In this document: in pieces, positions 34,345 through 42,330 of the stretch
Numbering within the stretch: position 1 is the stretch's first letter
Layout: each line of letters opens with the position of its first letter
DNA from: JAJISG01 sp964347345
Lineage (GTDB): Archaea > Thermoplasmatota > Thermoplasmata > RBG-16-68-12 > JAJISG01
Direction of reading: 5' to 3'
NCBI GenBank assembly: GCA_964347345.1
Contig: CAYFYB010000002.1
Coordinates: 1-64,000, forward strand
Length of the DNA: 64,000 nucleotides
Notes under the pieces: generated by a model
The model's input: the letters and a program-made list of their open reading frames with translations, nothing else
What the model was told of the DNA's origin: nothing
Database searches by the model: none
Program-made: the position numbers and the translations under genes

Positions 34345-34947
34345 AAAGAGGCGGGAGACACGCCAGAAGAAAGGGACCTAAGACTTCTAAAGTTCGGTGG
34401 ACTCTCTGGCATAATTGGGCCTACAGTGGCCGTCGCAATGGTCTTTGTCGCCACCCTGCTCTCACCATGGTTCAGCTGGCGGGTCAACGCTCTTAGCGAT
34501 CTAGGCGAAAGCGATGTGGCCCTCATCTTCAACAGTGCCGTGATCATCGCCGGTGTGCTTACCGTTCCTTTCACCCTCGCCCTCAGACAATACTTGGTGA
34601 GGACAGCCCTCACAAACGCCGGGACAATCATCCTCATGGTGGGTGGGATCTCCGTGGCCCTAGTGGGAGTGTTCACGGAGGACTTCCCCGTCCTGCATGC
34701 TCTGTTCGCCCTGGGCTACTTCATCCTCGTGCCCGCGGGCTTCCTGATGATTGGGACTGGGGTGGAGGGCCAAGCCTTCAAGAACTTCACATACGTGGCC
34801 GGAATATCCGCACTGGTGGCCATTCTGGTACTGCCCATAGCTCTTTCAGGCTTGGAGGTGGGCTTTGCCGTCCCGGAAATGATCGAGGCCCTCATCATCG
34901 ATGCCTGGGTTGTAGTCATGGGGCTGAGGCTCCTTCGAGAGGGGTAG
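34345..34947 (+). CDS. DUF998-like membrane protein, start unclear
   Basis: Six hydrophobic segments following LKFGGLSGIIGPTVAVAMVF, with SPWFSWRVNALSDLGESDVA and VGVFTEDFPVLHALFALGYF, are typical of DUF998 proteins (role unknown). A TATA box CTCTAAATAC (34316-34325) predicts a leaderless start near 34345-34350, but no ATG, GTG or TTG is in frame there. The nearest are TTG 34216, before the promoter, and ATG 34438, inside the first helix. The first codon given is therefore approximate. Confidence 0.65.
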   Translation, partial: KEAGDTPEERDLRLLKFGGLSGIIGPTVAVAMVFVATLLSPWFSWRVNALSDLGESDVALIFNSAVIIAGVLTVPFTLALRQYLVRTALTNAGTIILMVGGISVALVGVFTEDFPVLHALFALGYFILVPAGFLMIGTGVEGQAFKNFTYVAGISALVAILVLPIALSGLEVGFAVPEMIEALIIDAWVVVMGLRLLREG

Positions 34948-34986
34948 TGGGCCGAGCTGGGCTCCAAATCGTTCGGTCAGCCCAAA

Positions 34987-35919
34987 TCACGTACGTCGCT
35001 TTCCTTGCGAGGAGCGATACCGCGTGATGACGGCCACGGCGAGTACTATAATGGCGGCCGCCAGCAGGGTCTGTTCCGTGACCGCCTCACCTGCCAGGGC
35101 CCAACCCAGGAACACCGCGACCATGGGATTCACATAAGCATATGTGGCCACACGGGCAGCTGTGGTCACTCTCAGTAGCCACATATAGGCCGTGAAACCT
35201 ACGATGGAACCGAAGACAACCAGGTAGACCAGCGATAGGAAGGACCGGTCAGATACTTGGCTCAAGTCCACTCTCGTCCACTCTCCGAAGGCGGAAGAGA
35301 GGATGAGGAGAAGGGCGCCGCCCGCCAACATCTGCATGCCTGTCGCAAGGAGGGGGGAGGTAGGCAGCTCGGCCCGCTGGGAGTAGATGGAACCTGTCGC
35401 CCATGACAATGAGGCCCCCATGAGTATCACGGCTCCCCAAAGGTCCACCCCTCCATCACCGCCTAGCGCCGATGGACCGATCAGCAGAACCACGCCCACG
35501 AAACCGAGGGCTATGCCAGATCCGACCCAACCGCTGGGCCTCAGGCCTCCTCGACGGCCCCAGTCCAAGAGAACCATCCATAGAGGCACTGTGGCCACGA
35601 GCAGGGCCGTGATGCCGGATGTCACCCACTGTTCCGCCCATACGACACCGCCATTGCCGCCAAGAAGAAGGAAACCACCTATGATTGCGGCCGAAACCCA
35701 ATGCCTTCTGGTGGGGACGGATGACCCTTTCGTCCTGGCCCAGACGTATAACATGGCTCCAGCGACCATGAAACGGGTGCCCGCCATGAAGAAAGGAGGA
35801 AGGGTCTCTATGGCGAATCTAATAGCCAGATAAGTCGAGCCCCAGATAAGGTAGACGGCGACAAAGGCTGCCGCTATGCTCAGGCGCTCCGAACTTCCTG
35901 ACGCAGACGAAGCCGGCAG
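34987..35919 (-). CDS. EamA/DMT-family transporter, probable CTG start
   Basis: A ten-helix transporter with two EamA repeats. The first in-frame ATG (35787) would remove the first helix. The frame continues upstream through LSIAAAFVAVYLIWGSTYLA, a perfect EamA first helix, to a CTG at 35919 that is preceded by GGAGGG at normal spacing; a stop codon lies just beyond. With that start the protein is 310 aa. Either CTG is used or one base is wrong. A second EamA gene lies at 21409-22347. Confidence 0.8.
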   Translation of the reverse strand: MPASSASGSSERLSIAAAFVAVYLIWGSTYLAIRFAIETLPPFFMAGTRFMVAGAMLYVWARTKGSSVPTRRHWVSAAIIGGFLLLGGNGGVVWAEQWVTSGITALLVATVPLWMVLLDWGRRGGLRPSGWVGSGIALGFVGVVLLIGPSALGGDGGVDLWGAVILMGASLSWATGSIYSQRAELPTSPLLATGMQMLAGGALLLILSSAFGEWTRVDLSQVSDRSFLSLVYLVVFGSIVGFTAYMWLLRVTTAARVATYAYVNPMVAVFLGWALAGEAVTEQTLLAAAIIVLAVAVITRYRSSQGKRRT

Positions 35920-36126
35920 TCTTCACCCTCCAGTGACGCGGGGGCAGATGCCTGTTGTCCCAGGTTGATGATTTGCCTTGGACATCCTAATGTCAATCAG
36001 CTCCACCACCTTTAGACGGGGGTTGCTTAAGGCATGTGAGGTGTGGCCGACGAAAGCTTTATTGGCTTGGCATGCTTTGTCACGGCACACATAATCCTGG
36101 TTACGTGAAAGGAAGGTGGGGGAGAA

Positions 36127-36507
36127 ATGCCGAAAGCGTTTCGACTGAAGTTGAAGAACGTGCCCGGAGCCCTGGCCAAGGTTGCAGGTGCCCTGGGGAA
36201 ACGCGGAGTGAACATCGAGGCCTCGGCGGGTGAGACCCTCGGCGGTGAAGGTCGAGTCACCTTGCTCACCTCTGACCCCGCGGCCTCAAGGGAAGTTCTG
36301 GCCGCCCAGGGGGTATCCTTCGAGGAGATCGACCTTTTCCTTGTCACATTGGAGGACAGGCCGGGGAGCCTGGCCCAGGTGGCGAAAAAGCTCGCTGAGG
36401 CGCAGGTAAACATAACAGGCCTGGTTCAGATCTCCCGGGCGGGGGGGCGCTCTGAGCTGGGTTTCGCCGTGGACAACCCTGAGAGAGCACGATCCATCCT
36501 CCGCTAG
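36127..36507 (+). CDS. tandem ACT-domain protein
   Basis: Two ACT domains in 126 residues: residues 3-68 (FRLKLKNVPGALAKVAGALG) and 69-125 (FLVTLEDRPGSLAQVAKKLA, then VNITGLVQISRAGG). ACT domains bind amino acids to regulate metabolic enzymes. No enzyme domain is attached, so it probably acts as a small sensor or partner. The start follows AAGGTGGGGG, with a TATA-like GCTTTATTGG near 36055. Confidence 0.85.
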   Translation: MPKAFRLKLKNVPGALAKVAGALGKRGVNIEASAGETLGGEGRVTLLTSDPAASREVLAAQGVSFEEIDLFLVTLEDRPGSLAQVAKKLAEAQVNITGLVQISRAGGRSELGFAVDNPERARSILR

Positions 36508-36581
36508 AGTCTATCGTTGAGCATCTGAGCACACGGAACGCATTAACGTCTTCCGACCACATAGACGGAGGAGGTCGCCCG

Positions 36582-36785
36582 ATGGCGAAGAAGAAGACTG
36601 GGTTCCGCGGCATCAGCGACGAAACTGTACGAGCGAAGACTGGAAAGGGCTGGGCCGAGTGTTTCGCCATACTGGATGAATGGGGAGCCCCGGTCAAGGG
36701 ACACACCAGGAGCGCTAGGCATCTTCTGGAGCAGTACGGTCTGAGTCTCTGGTGGGCCCAGGCCGTTACCATACGATACGAGTGA
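36582..36785 (+). CDS. DUF4287-like small protein
   Basis: A 67-residue protein. The pattern GISDETVRAKTGKGWAECFA followed by TRSARHLLEQYGLSLWWAQA matches DUF4287 domains, which are often joined to DUF5655 or found alone; their role is unknown. The ATG follows GGAGGAGG, and a TATA-like CATTAACG lies about 45 bases upstream. Confidence 0.78.
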   Translation: MAKKKTGFRGISDETVRAKTGKGWAECFAILDEWGAPVKGHTRSARHLLEQYGLSLWWAQAVTIRYE

Positions 36786-36845
36786 GAGATGGCAGTGAGG
36801 AAGTAGACGGGCCCCTTCTTTCGTTTTCCGCGGGAGAGTGGCTTC

Positions 36846-38399
36846 TTACCCTTTAGATCGAAGGTCTTCCAAGATGGCCTGCGCCGCGTTGTAACCAGGC
36901 GCACCTATGACGCCACCGCCAGGGTGGGCTGCTGAACCGCACAGATATAGGCCCTTCACGGGAGTGCGATACTGCGACCATCCTGGAATAGGGCGCAGTG
37001 AGAAGATCTGATCAGGCGTGATGTCCCCCTGGAAGATGTTGCCTCCCGTCAACCCCAGGTCCCTTTCCATATCTTCAGGACTGACAACCATCCAGTGTTT
37101 GACCTGTCTCCGGATGTCGGGCGCATACTCCTCAATGGTGTCCAGGACGATTTCCCCCGCTTTGGGCTTGAAGTCCGCCCAGCTGGTACCCCTCAACTCC
37201 CTGGGGGCGTATTGGACGAAGCAGGTCATCGTGTGCTTTCCAGGAGGGGCGACCGTGGGGTCCACTGAACTCTGGTGCTGAATCTCAACGAAGGGTCGGC
37301 TCGAGAAGGCGCCATATTTCGCCTCGTCGAAGGCCCGCTCGGCATATTCGAGGGATGGGATGATGTCGATGGTGGCCTGGTGGTGAGGAGCCGGAACCCC
37401 TGGCCTAGCTGTGTATTCGGGGAGGCCTTCCAGAGCTGCATTGAACTTGAGGGCGGCCCCGCGCGTACGGATCCTCCGAACCTTCTTCAGAAACTCCTCC
37501 TCGAGGGCATCGGGCGGGACGAGACCGAGGAAGGTCTGCTTGGCATCGATGCTGGAGGCCACAACCTTCGCTCGTATCTCTTCTCCCTTGTCGGTTCGGA
37601 CTCCAACGGCCCTGCCGTTCCTCACCAGAAGCTCCTCAGCCCCGACGCCGGTACGGATCATGGCCCCGAAGTGCTCCGCCGATTTCGCCATGGCCTCCGC
37701 AATCCTCCCCATACCGCCCCTGGCGTATCCCCAGACCTCTCGGTGTCCGTCCAGGATGCCAATGTTATGATGCCCCAGGACGTAGGCGGTGCCTGGAGTG
37801 GAGGGACTCGCGAATGTTCCTATCACGGCCTGGGTTGCCATTGCCGCTTTGACCTCGTCTGACTCGAACCAGTCATCGAGGAAGTCCTTGGCGCTCAAGA
37901 GGAAGAGGTCCCTGAGAAGCTCCTCCGCCTCCGGACCCGAGAAGGTACCGAAGAGGTCAGCAAGGGAGACGGGAGGGGCCACGAGGGCGGGCTCAAAGAG
38001 CTCGAGAACCTCATCCCAGAAGTCAACGTATTTCGGATACTGGATGGCATCTTTCTTGGAGAAAACCTCGATTTCCCGCACTGACCTGTCTGTATCGAGC
38101 CAGATGGCGAGAGAGCGGCCGTCGGGAAAGGGGACGAAGTACTGGGGGTCGAAGAGGATGGTTTCGTAACCGAACTCGGTCAGCTGCAAGTCCTCCACTA
38201 TCTGAGGGCGAATCAGGCCACAGACGTAGGCATAGGTGTTGATCATGAAGCCGGGCCAAAGCTCTTCCGTGACGCAAGCACCTCCGACGATAGGTGCCCT
38301 CTCCAGGACGCACACTCGGGTCCCCGCCTTGGCCAGGTAAGCGGCCGTGACGAGGCCGTTGTGTCCACCGCCAATGATGACTGCGTCGAACTCCGCCAC
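36846..38399 (-). CDS. phytoene desaturase-like FAD oxidoreductase
   Basis: A flavoprotein (517 aa) of the COG1233 family (carotenoid desaturases, PYROXD2). The FAD-binding motif DAVIIGGGHNGLVTAAYLAK opens the protein, followed by ERAPIVGGACVTEELWPGF, and the C-terminal flavin contact LYLCGSAAHPGGGVIGAPGY. Overall it is closer to PYROXD2-type proteins than to carotenoid CrtI; no carotenoid genes are nearby. The GTG at 38399 follows GGAGGTGGAG; GTG 38414 is also possible. A TATA box CATATATACC (about 38505-38515) lies upstream. Confidence 0.82.
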   Translation of the reverse strand: MAEFDAVIIGGGHNGLVTAAYLAKAGTRVCVLERAPIVGGACVTEELWPGFMINTYAYVCGLIRPQIVEDLQLTEFGYETILFDPQYFVPFPDGRSLAIWLDTDRSVREIEVFSKKDAIQYPKYVDFWDEVLELFEPALVAPPVSLADLFGTFSGPEAEELLRDLFLLSAKDFLDDWFESDEVKAAMATQAVIGTFASPSTPGTAYVLGHHNIGILDGHREVWGYARGGMGRIAEAMAKSAEHFGAMIRTGVGAEELLVRNGRAVGVRTDKGEEIRAKVVASSIDAKQTFLGLVPPDALEEEFLKKVRRIRTRGAALKFNAALEGLPEYTARPGVPAPHHQATIDIIPSLEYAERAFDEAKYGAFSSRPFVEIQHQSSVDPTVAPPGKHTMTCFVQYAPRELRGTSWADFKPKAGEIVLDTIEEYAPDIRRQVKHWMVVSPEDMERDLGLTGGNIFQGDITPDQIFSLRPIPGWSQYRTPVKGLYLCGSAAHPGGGVIGAPGYNAAQAILEDLRSKG

Positions 38400-38548
38400 G
38401 AGTCCCAACTCCACCTCCGAGAGGCATCCTTGGCCCCTTGAAGGGCTTCATCGCGCCCCGGGGGCCAACCGTCTCCCCCGGTCTCACAACATCCATCAGG
38501 CCCTGGTATATATGATTGCTGACACCGCAGCGCTGACGGCGTCGGAAC

Positions 38549-38980
38549 TCAATCCTCCAGGTTGCGCCTGACGTTCTTCGCAAACTCTCGTACCTGGCTG
38601 GGCAGCCTCCCTTTGAGGAAGTTATCAAGGATACGAGCCATGGGTCCTTTTGCTTGGACCTTCATGGTATAGTGAACCATCGTCTCCCTAGGCCCGAGGG
38701 GTTGAAGGCTTACGGTTCCCTCCATCTCTATGTTCTCTCCGCGACCTCGGAATCTCGCGTGCCTTGGGGCCTCCTGCTCCACAACCTCAGTAACTATCGC
38801 GAGCCGCTTCGGAAGCCGGCCAACCTTCATGTTGACGTTCCAGTGGGCCCGCCCGTTCTGACTGATCTCCACAGATTCAACGCCTGGTACGCAGGAACCG
38901 AGCCGCCGGAGGTCACTGAGGAAGTCCCACGTCCTGTCCTGGGGAGCCTTCACAACGAACTCCGTGGTGTCCTCGGGCAT
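38549..38980 (-). CDS. CoxG/SRPBCC-family protein
   Basis: A helix-grip protein (143 aa) of the CoxG type (carbon-monoxide dehydrogenase subunit G family). Seen: FVVKAPQDRTWDFLSDLRRL, VPGVESVEI and the long last helix ending FAKNVRRNLED. CoxG-like proteins recruit quinone or aid membrane attachment of CO dehydrogenase, but no coxL/M/S genes are in this window, so another role is likely here. Confidence 0.8.
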   Translation of the reverse strand: MPEDTTEFVVKAPQDRTWDFLSDLRRLGSCVPGVESVEISQNGRAHWNVNMKVGRLPKRLAIVTEVVEQEAPRHARFRGRGENIEMEGTVSLQPLGPRETMVHYTMKVQAKGPMARILDNFLKGRLPSQVREFAKNVRRNLED

Positions 38981-39082
38981 ACTCCCGGCCGGGAAACGGC
39001 AGAGGGGTCAAAAGAGTTTCGAGTGCTGCGCAGTAGAATCCAGCTGTGCGGCCGCTCGTCCTGAGGATGTACAAGGGAGGCA

Positions 39083-39091
39083 GACTTATAT
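39083..39091 (+). promoter_or_regulatory. TATA box for the second M29-like gene
   Basis: GACTTATATG is centred about 44 bases before the ATG at 39131; the message would have a short leader containing GGGGGAG. Confidence 0.5.
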
Positions 39092-39130
39092 GCGAGTCTG
39101 GCCTAGGCCAGGCCATATCGGGGGAGAACA

Positions 39131-40231
39131 ATGAAGATAGATCTTGGTGAGGTTTCCCGGCGAGTAGTCTCTGATGTCCTGCAGCTGAAGAATACGGACT
39201 GTCTTTCGGTCCAGACCTGGGAACACATGCTTCCCCTGGCGAAGGAGATCGTCAAGGAGGCGCGTCGGGCTGGTGCCGACACAATGATGACCGTGGACTC
39301 CGATGACGTTTGGTATGAAGCCCTGACCAACCTGCCGGAAGAGTGGTTGAGGGAACCTTCCACGCTTCAGCAGGCTGCCAGGCGAGTCGCGACGGCCGAG
39401 GTGTACGTTGGAGGACCCACCAACCCGGAGACCATGAAGAGGGTGTCCACCGAGCGGTGGAGGGCTAATGAGGAGGGAGCAGAGGCCACCTACAAACCCT
39501 TCGAGGACGAGCCAATACCATCTGTGGACATCTTCCTAGGAAGGGTTACAGAGCAGAGGGCTAGGAACTACGGCTTCGAGTATGAGAAGTGGTACAGGTC
39601 TGTGTTGGCCGCCCTTAGCGTGGACCCCGGCGTCCTCAGGAAGCAGGGGGAGCGTGTTGCCAAGGCCCTCAGGGGAGCTCGGACTGGACACCTGACTGCA
39701 CCTGGAGGGACCGACTTCGAGTTCCAGTTCCAGGGGATCGAACCTACCGTCTTCACCGGGGAAATCAGACCTGTGAAGGGAAAGAAATCCACATATTTCG
39801 CCACGCTGCCGTCGGGATCTATTGGCGTGGCCCTGAAGCAGGGGACGGGAGAGGGTCTTGTGGTTTCGACGACCCCGATACCCCAGGCAGGTGACTTCGT
39901 CAGGGGATTGACCTGGGAGTTTCGTGGCGGCCGCATATCCAGCGTAGATGCTGAGACGCACTTGGAGTACTTCACAATGCATTGGGAGGATGAGAGACGG
40001 AAGGGTGCGGACCAGCTGGGTGTCCTCACTATCGGACTCAACCCGGAGGCGAAGTACGGGTTCTTGGAGAACGAGCTTGTTGAGGGGGCTGTAACCATGG
40101 GAATCGGTAACAATGAATGGCTTGGTGGGACCAACGATTGCGACTTCGGTTTCCCCATGTCTTTTAAGGATGCCACCTTGGAAGTCGATGGTCGGAAGCT
40201 GGTCGATAGTGGTCGAATCGAGCTGGTATAG
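39131..40231 (+). CDS. M29 aminopeptidase-like protein, copy 2
   Basis: A 366-residue paralogue of the protein at 30821-31915, sharing the layout RRAGADTMMTVDSDDVWYEA, YVGGPTNP, GRVTEQRARNYGFEYEKWYR, HLTAPGGTDFEF and LTIGLNPEAKYGFLENELVE. The C-terminal loop reads GIGNNEWLGGTNDCDFGFPM, again lacking the His and HxD zinc ligands of typical M29 peptidases. Shared loss in both copies suggests a distinct subfamily. Function uncertain. Confidence 0.75.
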   Translation: MKIDLGEVSRRVVSDVLQLKNTDCLSVQTWEHMLPLAKEIVKEARRAGADTMMTVDSDDVWYEALTNLPEEWLREPSTLQQAARRVATAEVYVGGPTNPETMKRVSTERWRANEEGAEATYKPFEDEPIPSVDIFLGRVTEQRARNYGFEYEKWYRSVLAALSVDPGVLRKQGERVAKALRGARTGHLTAPGGTDFEFQFQGIEPTVFTGEIRPVKGKKSTYFATLPSGSIGVALKQGTGEGLVVSTTPIPQAGDFVRGLTWEFRGGRISSVDAETHLEYFTMHWEDERRKGADQLGVLTIGLNPEAKYGFLENELVEGAVTMGIGNNEWLGGTNDCDFGFPMSFKDATLEVDGRKLVDSGRIELV

Positions 40232-40274
40232 AGGTACTCAAGGGCGAGTTTCAGGTTTCCACGGTCTTCTGAGG

Positions 40275-40285
40275 GAGATATAATA
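40275..40285 (+). promoter_or_regulatory. TATA box for the CoA-transferase gene
   Basis: AGATATAATAT lies about 29 bases before the ATG at 40309, consistent with a leaderless message separate from the M29-like gene. Confidence 0.5.
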
Positions 40286-40308
40286 TCAGTGGGCCTCTAC
40301 AGACACAT

Positions 40309-41496
40309 ATGCAAGGCCCCCTCAAAGGCGTCAGAGTGTTAGACATCTCTAGAGTCTTGGCCGGTCCCTTCTGTTCCATGATTCTTGGAGACCTGGGCGC
40401 CGACGTTGTAAAGGTTGAGCCCCCCGAAGGAGACCTGACAAGGTCCTGGGGCCCACCCTTCCTGAATGGCGAGAGCGGCTACTACCTCAGTGTCAACAGG
40501 AACAAGAGAAGCCTGTGCCTCGACCTGTCTACGTCCGAGGGCAGAGAGGTCTTGTACGACCTGACACGCAGGAGCGATGTGTTCTTGGAGAACTTCCGGC
40601 CTGGTGTGGCCGAGAGGCTTGGTGCAGACTATCAGACCATCAGACGTGCGAAGGAGGACATCCTCTACTGCTCCATCTCTGGCTACGGGCAGGAGGGACC
40701 GTACCGAAATGCCCCATCCTTCGACATAATACTGCAGGCCCTGGGCGGCTTCATGAGCATCACGGGAGAAGAGGGACAACCACCGGTGCGTGTTGGCGTC
40801 GCCATCGCCGACTTGGGGGCAGGCCTCCACGCGGCCATCGCCATCCTGGCCGCCCTCTGGCGAAAGACGAGGACAGGGGAGGGTGAGTACATCGACGTAT
40901 CCATCCTTGACGGGCAGGTCTCCTGGCTGACCTACATGGCACAGCAGTACTTTCTCACAGGCGAGGCCCCTGAGCGGATGGGCTCTAGACATCCCAACAT
41001 AATGCCATACCAAGCCTTTCCCACGAAGGATGGGCACGTGGTGGTCGCTGCTGCTAGTGACACGTTCTGGAGGGGCGTCTGCAAGGCCATCGAGAGGGAG
41101 GATATGGCGGAACTAGAGGACTTCGCCACCAATGAGAAAAGGGTCATCAACCGAATGGCCCTGGAGGAGAACCTCGAGAGGAGCTTCAGGGGACGACGCA
41201 CAGCGGAATGGATTCGGAGACTGCGCTTGGAGGGGGTCCCCTGTGCACCTGTGCACGACCTGAAAGAGGTCTTCTCGGACCCGCAGGTCATCCATAGAGG
41301 GATGGTGAGAGAGGTACGTCATCCCAGCCTTGGCCCCATTAAGCAGGTCGGCCCACCCTTCAGGTTCGCCTCCCAGACCCTCGGGATGTTAAGGGCACCC
41401 CCCCTCAAGGGGGAGCATACTGACGAGCTGTTGTTGGAGGCCGGCTATGCGCGGGAGAGGATCGAGGAGCTCCGCAGGTCGGGAGTTCTGGAGTAG
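40309..41496 (+). CDS. CaiB/BaiF family III CoA-transferase
   Basis: A 395-residue member of the formyl-CoA transferase/carnitine CoA-transferase family, which moves CoA between carboxylic acids. The N-terminus GVRVLDISRVLAGPFCSMIL and DLGADVVKVEPPEGD are standard. The catalytic Asp is in VGVAIADLGAGLHAAIAILA near residue 168. Length is normal. The substrate cannot be deduced; it has its own promoter and no clear pathway partners. Confidence 0.9.
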   Translation: MQGPLKGVRVLDISRVLAGPFCSMILGDLGADVVKVEPPEGDLTRSWGPPFLNGESGYYLSVNRNKRSLCLDLSTSEGREVLYDLTRRSDVFLENFRPGVAERLGADYQTIRRAKEDILYCSISGYGQEGPYRNAPSFDIILQALGGFMSITGEEGQPPVRVGVAIADLGAGLHAAIAILAALWRKTRTGEGEYIDVSILDGQVSWLTYMAQQYFLTGEAPERMGSRHPNIMPYQAFPTKDGHVVVAAASDTFWRGVCKAIEREDMAELEDFATNEKRVINRMALEENLERSFRGRRTAEWIRRLRLEGVPCAPVHDLKEVFSDPQVIHRGMVREVRHPSLGPIKQVGPPFRFASQTLGMLRAPPLKGEHTDELLLEAGYARERIEELRRSGVLE

Positions 41497-41623
41497 GCCC
41501 TCTCGCTCCTCTTAATCCCCTCGGCGACTGAGTTTTATTCCCTATTGGCGAGCGAGTTAGGCTCTGTGGCGTTTAGCGGAGATCCTGGTGCCAGCTGCAC
41601 CAGTGTTCATTCAGCAGCGGACC

Positions 41624-41791
41624 CTACTCCTCCTCTTCTTCCTTCTTCCCCTCCAAGACGACGTTCTTGACCCTGGGGGGCCGACCCTCCTCATCCTCGA
41701 TGTAGGTGAGGTAGCCGGAGCCGACGTTGAGATGGACCACGGTTACGCCTTTCCTCACATCAACCATGGTCTTTTCGCTCTTCCTTTTCAT
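41624..41791 (-). CDS. small acidic-tailed protein (55 aa)
   Basis: A short gene. From ATG 41791 it reads MKRKSEKTMVDVRKGVTVVH, then a beta-like LNVGSGYLTYIEDEEGRPP, and ends in an Lys/Glu run. Basic start, acidic end, no Cys. A strong TATA box on the minus strand (CTTTAAATAG, about 41821-41830) lies about 34 bases before the start, with GGAGGACAG between. Not recognised. The remaining gap sequence 41497-41623 shows nothing. Confidence 0.55.
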   Translation of the reverse strand: MKRKSEKTMVDVRKGVTVVHLNVGSGYLTYIEDEEGRPPRVKNVVLEGKKEEEEE

Positions 41792-41973
41792 TCCGAGGTC
41801 GTTGGAATCTGTCCTCCATACTATTTAAAGGGTCGAGAGCAATAATCAATGTTGACAAGAATGGGGGAGCGGTGCATCCCTACTGGCCGACGAAGTTGTC
41901 ACGGGCGGTGAAACGCAAGGTACTTATAGTAGGGATAACAGATAAAGTATTCTTGAGGGGCGAGGAAGAGGAG

Positions 41974-42330
41974 ATGGTAACAACCTTGGATAAACTCCAG
42001 GAAGCCCTGGAGAATGTACTGGCCCTCGATTCGGAGGAAGCTAGAGAGGTTGCCCTAACCGTCCTCAACTACTTCGGATACTCCACCGTCATCATAGACA
42101 ACGCCATCGATCAGGAGGACAGGAAGATCTTCTACCATCTCCACGACGCGGGACTCCTGAACACCTTCTGGGAGACTGTCATACTGCCCACTGGCAGGGC
42201 CTGGAGGACCTTCTACTGGGAGTTGGACGAGATAGCAATAGAGAGGGCCCTGAGGAGGAGGAAGCGTCGGAGGGAGGAGCTAGTTTACGAGTCCCTTCCT
42301 GATGACATCTGGGTCCGGGCCAAGGCCTAG
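41974..42330 (+). CDS. helical protein of unknown function
   Basis: A protein of 118 residues starting MVTTLDKLQEALENVLALDS. It is helical, with YFGYSTVIIDNAIDQEDRKI, a Trp/Phe-rich stretch TFWETVILPTGRAWRTFYWE and a basic run ALRRRKRRREE. I do not recognise the family with confidence. The start at 41974 follows GAGGAAGAGGAG, with a TATA-like ACTTATAG at 41922-41929. It converges with glutamine synthetase, overlapping by four bases. Confidence 0.65.
   Translation: MVTTLDKLQEALENVLALDSEEAREVALTVLNYFGYSTVIIDNAIDQEDRKIFYHLHDAGLLNTFWETVILPTGRAWRTFYWELDEIAIERALRRRKRRREELVYESLPDDIWVRAKA

Noticed and set aside
41497..41623. Possible small RNA between the CoA-transferase and the 55-residue gene
   Set aside because: A TATA-like TTTTATT is present but no stable stems or known RNA motif were found.
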